Shown here: positions 7,425-13,219 of the stretch, piece by piece
How the letters are laid out: each line of letters begins with the position of its first letter
How positions within the stretch are numbered: the stretch's first letter is position 1
Origin: 2-02-FULL-62-17 sp046153355
GTDB lineage: Bacteria > Pseudomonadota > Gammaproteobacteria > Burkholderiales > SG8-39
DNA: 13,219 bases
Reading direction: 5' to 3'
NCBI GenBank assembly: GCA_046153355.1
Contig: JBJXEY010000373.1
Coordinates: forward strand, 1 to 13,219
The notes under the pieces: generated by a model
Database searches by the model: none
The model's input: the letters and a program-made list of their open reading frames with translations, nothing else
What the model was told of the DNA's origin: nothing
Translations under genes and position numbers: made by a program

Positions 7425-7896
7425 AAAACCGGTCGCGGTTGACATAGCGCTCGAGGATGGTCGGTTCTTCCACCGGAAGATCGGCAGGCTTGGCGCCCTT
7501 GAGTATTTTGTCGACATACGTCGCCGCGAGCCGGTAATTGTTGGCGAGGCTCAGGCCATAACTCGCCAGGCCGCCCGCCTCAGTAAATTCCTTGAAGCTG
7601 CTGACGAATGGCAAGCGATGTTTGATCGCAAGGTCCGCGATACGCTGTCGGTACTCAAACAACAGCGGTGTGGTAGTAAACACCAAAGCCTGCGCCTTAT
7701 CTTTGATCATCGCTGGAAACGCGGCTTCAATTTCCTTGAGAGTCCCAATGGCCACAGGGAAAAGTGAAGCCGGCCGGGCGCGCGGCGAGAGGACACCGAC
7801 GCGTCAGATTTTGCCAGGCTGTTGCGCGAGCCCGCCGAACGGCGCTGCGAGCGCGCCTGCGCCAATAGCGCCAATTAACTTGCGGCGATTATTCAA
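7399..7896 (-). pseudogene. PF04392 ABC solute-binding protein, decayed: nonsense codon, internal deletion, lost C terminus
   Basis: One continuous frame starts at TTG (7896-7894) behind a GGAGGA Shine-Dalgarno (7903-7908). It encodes LNNRRKLIGAIGAGALAAPF, almost the signal peptide of the intact receptor at 8812-9804. At codon 31 a TGA (7806-7804) replaces the Trp codon of the intact copy (GKV-W-RVG against GKI-stop-RVG). The frame continues RVGVLSPRARPAS, then jumps in frame by about 153 codons relative to the paralogue. It resumes at EIEAAF and aligns without gaps to YVDKILKGAKPADLPVE and YVN. Homology stops near 7438, where the last 24 paralogue residues are missing and the Fic promoter repeats begin. 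The gene cannot make a functional receptor. Readthrough or internal initiation at GTG 7755 would give only a 118-residue piece. Confidence 0.88.
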
Positions 7897-8023
7897 ATCG
7901 CTTCCTCCTATCCGAGCAGGCACTATGCCTTCATATACCGCCAACCGTAGATTTTCTTTCGCTTTGCAGAACCCGTGTAGATAGATCAACTCGCAAAATG
8001 CCGCTACACTTCTAGGCGGAGAC
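7897..8023. promoter_or_regulatory. Divergent intergenic region between receptor pseudogene and mntA
   Basis: This short divergent spacer holds the pseudogene's GGAGGA ribosome-binding site on the - strand and the leader of mntA on the + strand. TACACT (8005-8010) is a possible -10 element for mntA, but no matching -35 box was seen. GGCGGAG (8015-8021) is the likely Shine-Dalgarno. No operator repeat was recognised. Confidence 0.35.
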
Positions 8024-8326
8024 ATGATGACAAACGAACGAGACCAGATACTTGCCGCGCTCGCGTCGCAGCGAAGCGATTTTGCTGCGCGTTTCGGTGT
8101 ACGCGGCTTGGCACTGTTCGGCTCGGCGGCGCGCGACGAACTGCGCCTGGAAAGCGATGTCGATGTGCTGGTTGATTTCGAGTGCCCAGCGACCTACGAC
8201 GGATTTTTCGCGCTCAAAGATGCCATAGAAGCTCTGCTCGGCAGGCGAGTAGATCTGGTGACCGAGCAGGGCCTTAAGCCGCGCGCCCGGCGTCACGTCG
8301 AGCGGGACCTAGTCCGTGTTGCGTGA
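8024..8326 (+). CDS. mntA: MntA-type minimal nucleotidyltransferase antitoxin
   Basis: The 100-residue protein has the minimal nucleotidyltransferase core. GSAARDEL (33-40) opens a GSx10DxD motif, completed by SDVDVLVDF (44-52) with Asp45 and Asp47 as metal ligands. A third acidic residue, Asp77, lies in RRVDLVT. In characterised HepT-MntA (type VII) systems this enzyme neutralises HepT by AMPylating a tyrosine near its active site. ATG codons occur at both 8024 and 8027. The second stands 5 nt after GGAG and may be the real start, which costs one residue. The hepT gene overlaps the 3' end, as is usual for this pair. The motif is complete, so it should be active. Confidence 0.92.
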   Translation: MMTNERDQILAALASQRSDFAARFGVRGLALFGSAARDELRLESDVDVLVDFECPATYDGFFALKDAIEALLGRRVDLVTEQGLKPRARRHVERDLVRVA

Positions 8327-8675
8327 CTGGCTGCTCTATCTCGACGATTTGATTGAGAGTGCCGAAAAAATAATGAAGTTTGTTCGAGGGTGCACCTTCG
8401 AGAGTTTCAGCATTGATGAAATGTTGTTTGATGCCGTATTGTTCAATCTCGAAGTCATCGGCGAGGCAGTCAAGAAATTTCCGGAAGAAGCGAAGGCCGC
8501 GGTGCCTGATGCGAATTGGGTCGGCCCAGCTCGTATGCGAGACCTGATTGCACACCACTACTTCACTGTTGATCGCCAAATAGTCTGGGAGGCAGCAACT
8601 CGGCATGTACCCAAGCTTCTTGCTGATGCGCGGCAATTACGGACGCGATTCGACTTCGATGGCGATAGCGCCTGA
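8316..8675 (+). CDS. hepT: HepT-like (DUF86) toxin of the HepT-MntA pair
   Basis: The 119-residue, largely helical protein matches DUF86/HepT. It opens with RDWLLYLDDLIESAEKIMKF, contains FNLEVIGEAVKKFPEE (43-58) and WVGPARMRDLIAHHYF (68-83), and ends near ARQLRTRF. The toxin's Rx4HxY motif is present as Arg75, His80 and Tyr82. Tyr82 is the expected acceptor for AMP transferred by MntA. HepT proteins have been described as HEPN-fold RNases. The start is GTG at 8316 (TTG at 8319 is an alternative), inside mntA, giving an 11-base overlap and probable translational coupling. The antitoxin gene comes first. The system appears intact, unlike the neighbouring receptor gene. Confidence 0.92.
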   Translation: MLRDWLLYLDDLIESAEKIMKFVRGCTFESFSIDEMLFDAVLFNLEVIGEAVKKFPEEAKAAVPDANWVGPARMRDLIAHHYFTVDRQIVWEAATRHVPKLLADARQLRTRFDFDGDSA

Positions 8676-8811
8676 CTCATTCGCCTGAACTTGCCGCGCT
8701 GCATGTAAGACTAATTTCTCGCCCTCGTCGAGTTGGGTCGGCATCGCTTCCAGATCGCCTGCGGAAACTGGCAGAATCGTCACCCAAGGCATCGTTTCGA
8801 CCGCTAGCTCT
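8676..8811. other. Spacer between convergent hepT and the receptor gene
   Basis: No recognised gene or clear terminator lies here. A 51-codon - strand frame (ATG 8792 to TAA 8637) spans it and runs into hepT. It has no good ribosome-binding site and no recognisable family, so it is not called as a gene. Confidence 0.3.
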
Positions 8812-9804
8812 CTATTCGATTACCTTTTCCGCCTGTATCAGCAATTCCCCCGGAATGGTGAGCCCCAGAGTTTTGGCGGTTTTACCATTGACGTACAGCG
8901 CGAATTTTGTGGGTTGCTCGACCGGCAGATCGGCGGGTTTGGCACCTTTGAGGATTTTGTCGACATAGTACGCGGCGCGGTGAAAATCATCGCCAATACT
9001 GTTCCCGTAACTCATCAGGCAGCCGGCTTCCGCGTAAATCTGATCGGCGCTCATGCAGGGCAGCCGATGCTTCAATGCCAGTTGCGCGATCTGCGTTATT
9101 TGTTGCTGGAACAGTGGATCGAGCGGCACCTGCAACGCACTGACTTTCTCACGGACCATCGTTGCAAACGCCGCATCGATATCCGTTGGAGCACGCACAT
9201 CGACACGCAAAATAGAAAGGCGCAGTTTCTGCGCCGCAGCCAGCACGCTTTCCACGGACCTGACCGACGAGGGATTGCCGGCATTCACCAGATAGGCCAC
9301 GCGCGAGGCCTTGGGCACCATGACCTGCAACATTTCAAGGCGCTTGGGGCCAAGGTCATGCGTCAGACTGGTGAGCCCGGTGACATTTCCTCCGGGCCGC
9401 GCCAGACTTTTGATCAATCCAAGGCCGAGCGGATCGGCAACGCTGACAAAAACAATCGGCAGTGTAGTGCTGGCATTTTGTGCCGGAACGGCGGCAAGTG
9501 GCCCTCCGGCCGCGAGGACATCGACTTTCATACGCACCAGCTCCGCCGCCAGTTCCCGAATCCGTTCCGGATTATTGTCGCCAAAGCGCCACTCGATCAC
9601 AAGGTTCTTTCCTTCGACATAGCCGAGTTCACGCATACCCCGGGGGAACGTGCCGATATAGTCGGCATCGATGGACGCCGGGCGAGGGCGCGGCATTAGG
9701 AAGCCAACACGCCACACCTTGCCCAGCTGTTGCGCAAGCCCGCCAAACGGTGCGGTGAGTGCCCCCGCGCCAAGGGCAACGATCAACTTGCGGCGATTAT
9801 TCAT
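8812..9804 (-). CDS. PF04392-family ABC transporter solute-binding protein (intact paralogue)
   Basis: The 330-residue protein has the usual length and full pattern of the PF04392 periplasmic binding family. The N terminus NNRRKLIVALGAGALTAPF with GLAQQ is a Tat-like twin-arginine signal peptide cleaved near residue 25. It is followed by WRVGFLMPRPRP, a GMRELGYVEGKNLVIEWRF motif (57-73), PIVFVSVADPLGLGLIKSLA (116-135), and PGGNVTGLT (137-145). YYVDKILKGAKPADLPVEQP (279-298) and AKTLGLTIPGELL close the protein. Family members bind diverse small ligands, and the ligand here is unknown. The ATG at 9804 has a weak AGGGA site upstream. No ABC permease or ATPase gene is in the window, so it is an orphan receptor. 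It is the best template for reading the decayed copy at 7399-7896. Confidence 0.93.
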   Translation of the reverse strand: MNNRRKLIVALGAGALTAPFGGLAQQLGKVWRVGFLMPRPRPASIDADYIGTFPRGMRELGYVEGKNLVIEWRFGDNNPERIRELAAELVRMKVDVLAAGGPLAAVPAQNASTTLPIVFVSVADPLGLGLIKSLARPGGNVTGLTSLTHDLGPKRLEMLQVMVPKASRVAYLVNAGNPSSVRSVESVLAAAQKLRLSILRVDVRAPTDIDAAFATMVREKVSALQVPLDPLFQQQITQIAQLALKHRLPCMSADQIYAEAGCLMSYGNSIGDDFHRAAYYVDKILKGAKPADLPVEQPTKFALYVNGKTAKTLGLTIPGELLIQAEKVIE

Positions 9805-9900
9805 TTCGTATCCCTGAAAAATTGCGCTCGGTAGCTCTGTAGGAATTACCGCCGTTGCTGCTTACCGCATGGTATCGATATCCCCAGTGATAAACTAGTA

Positions 9901-9929
9901 GTGTCCAGACAACGATTCTGTCTCGACAC
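9901..9929. promoter_or_regulatory. 11-bp-arm inverted repeat upstream of the DUF4160/DUF2442 pair
   Basis: GTGTCCAGACA (9901-9911) and TGTCTCGACAC (9919-9929) form an inverted repeat with one mismatch and a 7-base centre. It lies 25 nt before the DUF4160 start, in the 150-base gap shared with the divergent receptor gene. Position suggests an operator for the small-gene pair. A stem-loop or the worn end of a mobile element are alternatives. No other structure was seen in this gap. Confidence 0.5.
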
Positions 9930-9954
9930 CTTAACCGCAGCGAGCGCCTAGATC

Positions 9955-10068
9955 ATGCCAATCATTTCCATGTTTTACGGGATCATCATCCGCCTGTATC
10001 TCATCGACAATAAGCATCACAACCTGCCGCATATTCATGCGAAATACGCGGAGTTCGAGGCTTCGTGA
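9955..10068 (+). pseudogene. DUF4160 protein, truncated after 37 residues
   Basis: ATG 9955 opens MPIISMFYGIIIRLYLIDNK followed by HHNLPHIHAKYAEFEAS and then TGA. This is the characteristic N-terminal half of DUF4160 proteins (PxISMFYGIxIR, HxxPHIHAxY), which are usually about 80-90 residues. The second half (typically the GELP, LVQ-W region) is absent in all frames, and the frame runs straight into the DUF2442 gene. DUF4160 and DUF2442 genes commonly travel as adjacent toxin-antitoxin-like pairs. The deletion removed the back of the first and perhaps the normal leader of the second. Function of either family is not established, and this copy is probably inactive. Confidence 0.75.
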
Positions 10069-10075
10069 GGCCACC

Positions 10076-10351
10076 GTGTACTGGGACGCCACATCCGTCA
10101 AACCATTGTCCGATTACCGCATATATGTCGAGATCGAGGACGGACGTAAGGGAATATTCGACGTAAAGCCCTATCTGGACCGTGGCGTCTTCCGCGAATT
10201 GAAAAACGTTCACTACTTCAATCGAGTAAGCATTCTGTTCGGCGCGATCACCTGGCCCAACGAGCAGGACATCGCTCCCGAGACCTTGCTGGCCGAGATG
10301 CTTCCCTTGGATTTTGCCAGTCCGATCGATGAATTAAATCAACCGGGCTGA
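10076..10351 (+). CDS. DUF2442 domain protein
   Basis: About 91 residues from GTG 10076 match DUF2442. The protein starts VYWDATSVKPLSDYRIYVEI, then has EDGRKGIFDVKPYLDRGVFRE, a variable strand region, and the conserved ITWPNEQDIAPETLLAEM end. GTG 10076 begins exactly where the family begins. An in-frame ATG at 10037 would add 13 residues, but these overlap the DUF4160 remnant and look non-native. There is no strong ribosome-binding site at either, perhaps because the upstream deletion removed it. DUF2442 is a small protein family often paired with DUF4160 and suspected to be part of toxin-antitoxin-like modules. Its activity is unknown. The domain itself seems complete. Its 3' end abuts a TRAP receptor fragment on the other strand. 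Confidence 0.82.
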   Translation: MYWDATSVKPLSDYRIYVEIEDGRKGIFDVKPYLDRGVFRELKNVHYFNRVSILFGAITWPNEQDIAPETLLAEMLPLDFASPIDELNQPG

Positions 10352-10599
10352 ATCGGCGCGCCACCAGGGGCGCGAATTTTCTGACCGTTAAAGTCCGAGA
10401 CCTGACGGATTGCTTTGTGCGACAGAAGCCCTAGCGGACCGTTGACGAAGGTCACCAGCGGCTCGACGCCTTTGCTTGCGCCGAAACTGGCCAAACGCTT
10501 TCGCACCTCAGGATCTGCAAACACGCGTTGCGCGTGCTCGACTGAATCGAACAAGCCAGGCGCATCGAACACCTGGAATCGCGGAGTCCTGCTGTTTAG
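10339..10599 (-). pseudogene. TRAP-type DctP solute receptor, internal fragment
   Basis: The - strand reads SRTPRFQVFDAPGLFDSVEH, then AQRVFADPEVRKRLASFGASKG, GPLGLLSHKAIRQVSDFNGQ and KIRAPGGAPIQ. This is the order found in periplasmic DctP receptors of TRAP transporters (PF03480), roughly residues 80-165 of a 330-residue protein. No start, signal peptide or C-terminal half is present. Homology ends at GAPIQ, about 10345, right against the DUF2442 stop; the final codons and stop are DUF2442 sequence read backwards. At the other end it fades around 10599, upstream of the MFS gene. The GTG at 10572 is internal rather than a true start. It is a relic of a lost transporter gene, with no dctQM genes nearby. 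Confidence 0.68.
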
Positions 10600-10679
10600 A
10601 TATCCCCGCTCCGCTAGTGAGTGGGATTCGAGTATTCTGCGCGCCTTCGCTTTTTGTCTTGCGCCCGCGCAAGCTTCAG

Positions 10680-11912
10680 ATGACCACCGACACCCATTCG
10701 CCCCGCGCGGTACTTGCGCTGCGCGATTTTCGTTTATTCGCCTCGGCTACCTTCATGACCGCCGGCTTGCAGCAAATGCAAGCCGTCGCCGTCGGCTGGG
10801 ACATGTACGAGCGCACCGGCTCGGTGATGTCCCTTGCCTGGATTGGCGTGGCGCAATTCCTGCCGGTGATGCTCCTATTTCTGCCCGCCGGCCAGATCGC
10901 TGATCGTTTTGATCGACGCTTAGTGATGGTGGCAAGCCAAGCGACGTTCGCGATCGGTTCGGTGGGACTGTCGCTATCGGCCTTGGCGCACGCCGATCCG
11001 CTGTGGATATTCGGCTTTCTGTTTATCACCGGCATCGGCCAGGTGTTGAATCGCCCCTCGCGCGACGCGCTGTTGCCGATGATCGTACCCACACCTTTAT
11101 TACCCAATGCGCTGGCGTTAAATTCAAGCTTATTTCAGGTGTCATCAATCGGCGGGCCAGCGTTGGCCGGGGTGTTGATTGCCTCCGCGGGTTCGGCTGC
11201 GGGTGTCTACCTGATTAACCTATTCATGTCGCTCATCACTATGATATTGGCGCTGGCGATTCGCACCCGTCCGGTGGATGTGAGCAAACGCCCGCCGTTG
11301 ACGCTGGAGGCGATGTTTGCCGGGGTGCGCCACGTCATCAAGACGCGCCTGATTCTGGGTGTGATGATCGTGGACCTATTCGCGGTGATGTTCGGCGGCA
11401 TCACCGCGCTATTGCCGGTATTCGCCAAGGACATTTTGCAAGTGGGCCCGGTCGGGCTGGGGTGGCTCGCCTCGGCGCAAGCACTGGGCGCATTGGTGAT
11501 GGGCGTAACACAAGGCGTGCGCAAACCCACGCGCCACGCAGGCAACACCTTCGTTATCGCGGTGGCCTGTTATGGCCTGGCGATGATGGCCTTCGGACTC
11601 TCCACGGTGTTCCTGCTCTCCTTCGCGGCGCTGGTGCTCGCGGGCGCCATGGATAATTTGTCGGTAGTGCTGCGCCATTCGGTGGTGCAGATCTACACCC
11701 CCGATGAATTACGCGGGCGTGTCTCGGCGGTGAATCGCGTATTCGTCGATTCGTCCAACCACGTGGGTACGATTGAAACAAGTGTTCTCGCCGGGCTTAC
11801 CTCACCGGCGTTTTGTGCGGTGACTGGCGGCGTAATCACCATTGCGGTGGCGCTGATTGCGTGGCAACGGTTTCATGAGTTGCGTGAATTGAAGACGCTG
11901 TCGCGGCCGTAG
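10680..11912 (+). CDS. MFS_3 (EntS-like) exporter, 12 TM
   Basis: The 410-residue protein starts at ATG 10680 (MTTDTHSPRAVLALRDFRLF), the typical MFS_3 opening in which a short cytoplasmic leader precedes TM1. A longer frame from 10476 adds 68 non-family residues and overlaps the TRAP relic, so it is rejected. Hallmarks are motif A GQIADRFDRRLVM (about 68-80), NRPSRDALLPMIVP before the central loop, and the late DELRGRVSAVNRVFVDSSNHVG segment. PF05977/EntS-like proteins export siderophores or other small metabolites. Here no siderophore genes are seen, so the substrate is open. No ribosome-binding site stands out. A small stem with a G-T pair (11931-11947) in the 67-base gap before the next gene may be a weak transcription stop. 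Confidence 0.9.
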   Translation: MTTDTHSPRAVLALRDFRLFASATFMTAGLQQMQAVAVGWDMYERTGSVMSLAWIGVAQFLPVMLLFLPAGQIADRFDRRLVMVASQATFAIGSVGLSLSALAHADPLWIFGFLFITGIGQVLNRPSRDALLPMIVPTPLLPNALALNSSLFQVSSIGGPALAGVLIASAGSAAGVYLINLFMSLITMILALAIRTRPVDVSKRPPLTLEAMFAGVRHVIKTRLILGVMIVDLFAVMFGGITALLPVFAKDILQVGPVGLGWLASAQALGALVMGVTQGVRKPTRHAGNTFVIAVACYGLAMMAFGLSTVFLLSFAALVLAGAMDNLSVVLRHSVVQIYTPDELRGRVSAVNRVFVDSSNHVGTIETSVLAGLTSPAFCAVTGGVITIAVALIAWQRFHELRELKTLSRP

Positions 11913-11964
11913 CAGCGGTCCGCTGACCTCATCGGCTCTGAGCTGATAGAGTCGTTGCCTACGC

Positions 11965-11971
11965 AAAGGAG
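11965..11971 (+). promoter_or_regulatory. Strong Shine-Dalgarno fixing the start of the tailed decarboxylase-like gene
   Basis: AAAGGAG ends 8 nt before ATG 11980. This places translation start ahead of the lysine-rich tail rather than at the internal Met (residue 53), so the tail is translated. Confidence 0.75.
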
Positions 11972-11979
11972 CTTGCGCC

Positions 11980-13113
11980 ATGGCAAAAATACCCTCCCGA
12001 AAGTCCACCCGCAAGTCGCCTGTCAAGGCTAGCGCGAAAAAAAGCGCCGCCAAATCTACGCTTGCGACTAAAGCAAAACCGCCCCAACCACCCTCACCTA
12101 AAGCTCGCGCCGCGCCGGGCAAACTGCGCCTGTCGATGCTCACCGGTGACTACGACATCGTGCGCGCTCTGAAAGATGGCACGGTCAAACCCAAGGGCAT
12201 CGATCTTGTTTTGGGCGGTTATCCGGGTACGCATCACATCCATAACCAGGTGGCCACCGGCAAGGGATGCGATATCAACGAATTCAATGGCGGCGCCTAT
12301 GTGGTGATGAAACAGCATGGCGCGGAGTTCACGTCATTGCCGGTGTTCCTTCACCGCCGCTTTCGCCACAGCTTCATCTACATCAATAAATCGCGCGTCA
12401 AGAAACCCTCCGACCTCATTGGTGGGCGCATCGGCTCCAACTCCATCGGCGCGGCCGCCAATTACTGGATGCGCGGTTATCTGGAGGATGCCGGTGTGCC
12501 GCATCGCTCGGTGACCTGGGTGATCGACCGCGAGGATTTCGCCGCCAAACAAGCCCCCAAGGATCTGAAAATAGAAATCGCGCCGCGCGGCAGCGACACG
12601 AAAGAGATGCTGTTGCGCGGCGAGATTGACGCCATGATCGCGCCCACCATCACACCAATGATTGCCCATGGCGATGCACGCGTGGCGCGCTTGTATCCCA
12701 ATCACAAGGAAGTGGAGACAGCCTACTTCAAACGCACCGGGTTCTTCCCCATCATGCACGTCACCACCATCCCCTCGGAAATCGTGGCGCGCTACCCCTG
12801 GGTGGTGGAGAGCCTCACGCTCGCCTTCGAAGAAGCCAAGCAATTGGCTTATGTTCGCGTCGCCAATCCGCGCAATGTGCCATTGGCCTGGTGCATGGCC
12901 GAGCGTGAGGAAGAAATTGCGCTGTTGGGCGAAGACCCTTGGGAATACGGCCTATCGGCCGCCAACCAGGCAAACTACGGGCAACTGGTGAAGTACGTGC
13001 ATGAGCAAGTGCTCTCCGGGCCTTGCCCGCGGCTTGAGGATTTGTTTCCCAAGGAGGCGTTCGAGTTGAAGCTGCCGCTACCGCATTTTCACAAACCCTT
13101 ATACAACTTTTGA
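11980..13113 (+). CDS. 4,5-dihydroxyphthalate decarboxylase/PBP2-like protein with Lys/Ala/Pro-rich N-terminal tail
   Basis: The 377-residue protein has two parts. Residues 3-46 are low complexity, rich in Lys, Ala, Ser and Pro, resembling a histone-H1-type tail; about 11 lysines fall in the first 48 residues. From residue 48 (KLRLSMLTGDYDIVRALKDG) it resembles the family of 4,5-dihydroxyphthalate decarboxylase and related periplasmic-binding-protein-fold proteins. Typical elements are GDYD near the start, LPVFLHRRFRHSFIYIN (120-136), DLIGGRIGSNSIGAAANYWMRG (145-166), and GEIDAMIAP (214-222). FFPIMHVTTI and a C-terminal helical region follow. No signal peptide is present, which favours a cytoplasmic enzyme over an exported receptor. 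Whether it decarboxylates an aromatic acid cannot be told. It may act with the exporter upstream. Confidence 0.85.
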   Translation: MAKIPSRKSTRKSPVKASAKKSAAKSTLATKAKPPQPPSPKARAAPGKLRLSMLTGDYDIVRALKDGTVKPKGIDLVLGGYPGTHHIHNQVATGKGCDINEFNGGAYVVMKQHGAEFTSLPVFLHRRFRHSFIYINKSRVKKPSDLIGGRIGSNSIGAAANYWMRGYLEDAGVPHRSVTWVIDREDFAAKQAPKDLKIEIAPRGSDTKEMLLRGEIDAMIAPTITPMIAHGDARVARLYPNHKEVETAYFKRTGFFPIMHVTTIPSEIVARYPWVVESLTLAFEEAKQLAYVRVANPRNVPLAWCMAEREEEIALLGEDPWEYGLSAANQANYGQLVKYVHEQVLSGPCPRLEDLFPKEAFELKLPLPHFHKPLYNF

Positions 13114-13138
13114 TTCGCGAAGTTATTGACTCGTTGGA

Positions 13139-13162
13139 GGCGCGAGGTTAGATCCTCGCGCC
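13139..13162. terminator. Hairpin between convergent genes
   Basis: GGCGCGAGG (13139-13147) and CCTCGCGCC (13154-13162) are perfect 9-base arms around a 6-base loop. There is no T-tract on either side, so it is not a textbook intrinsic terminator. Its position between convergent stop codons (13113 and 13172) nevertheless suits a bidirectional transcription end or an mRNA 3'-protecting stem. Confidence 0.65.
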
Positions 13163-13171
13163 ACTCGCACA

Positions 13172-13219
13172 CTACGCATCCGGCCGTTTGTAATCCTTCT
13201 CGCTGAACTTCGGCCCACC
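13172..13219 (-). CDS. C-terminal 15 codons of a convergent gene (start outside window)
   Basis: On the - strand the window edge reads GGPKFSEKDYKRPDA followed by TAG (13174-13172). Charged, hydrophilic residues ending in a clean stop, placed just past a hairpin, look like the tail of a gene entering from the right. It is too short to assign a family. Confidence 0.5.
   Translation of the reverse strand, partial: GGPKFSEKDYKRPDA

Noticed and set aside
8637..8792. 51-codon - strand frame in the hepT/receptor spacer
   Set aside because: It overlaps the 3' end of hepT, has no convincing ribosome-binding site and resembles no family I recognise.
8914..9699. 261-residue + strand frame opposite the intact PF04392 receptor
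   Set aside because: It is antisense to a complete, clearly conserved gene and has no family features.
10476..10679. 68-residue N-terminal extension of the MFS_3 gene
   Set aside because: It is not family-like and reads through the TRAP relic on the other strand; the family start is at 10680.
12334..12843. 169-residue - strand frame opposite the decarboxylase-like gene
   Set aside because: Shadow frame; the + strand gene has a strong ribosome-binding site and conserved sequence.

Overview
The window looks like the chromosome of a Gram-negative soil or water betaproteobacterium, probably Burkholderiales-like. This is inferred from the G+C-rich codon use, a Bug/TctC tricarboxylate receptor, a PF04392-type ABC solute-binding protein, an EmrAB-type exporter pair and a homologue of 4,5-dihydroxyphthalate decarboxylase. 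No RNA gene, CRISPR array, transposase or integrase was recognised.

Left block (1-4988, all + strand). The 3' part of a Bug/TctC receptor gene is followed by an SDR-family protein, a CmcJ/NvfI-family putative Fe(II)/2-oxoglutarate oxygenase, an EmrA-like membrane-fusion protein and an EmrB-like 14-TM MFS exporter. The last two genes are separated by 1 nt and are almost certainly co-translated. Together they suggest uptake, oxidative modification and export of a small organic molecule. The substrate cannot be read from sequence.

Middle block (about 5030-10600, mixed strands). This is an accessory patchwork of defence-like or toxin-antitoxin-like modules set among intact and broken solute-binding genes. 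In order it holds an AAA_14/DUF4143 ATPase (-), a Fic-domain protein (-), a decayed PF04392 receptor gene (-), a mntA-hepT pair (+), an intact PF04392 receptor (-), a truncated DUF4160 gene followed by an intact DUF2442 gene (+), and a TRAP DctP-like fragment (-). The ATPase and Fic genes each carry repeats abutting their start codons, and both proteins contain a predicted winged-helix segment, which suggests autoregulation. Two receptor genes lose homology exactly where a module begins (about 7438 and about 10345).

Right block (10680-13219). An EntS-like MFS_3 exporter and a dihydroxyphthalate-decarboxylase/PBP2-like protein with a histone-H1-like lysine-rich N-terminal tail lie on the + strand. 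A hairpin follows, then the last 15 codons of a convergent - strand gene. The right block resembles the left one in content and direction, so the middle block may be an insertion hot spot in a catabolic/transport neighbourhood.

Most worth follow-up: the 30-bp perfect palindrome at the ATPase promoter, the repeats at the Fic start, the one-nonsense-plus-one-deletion pseudogene, the module/receptor junctions, and the tailed decarboxylase-like protein.
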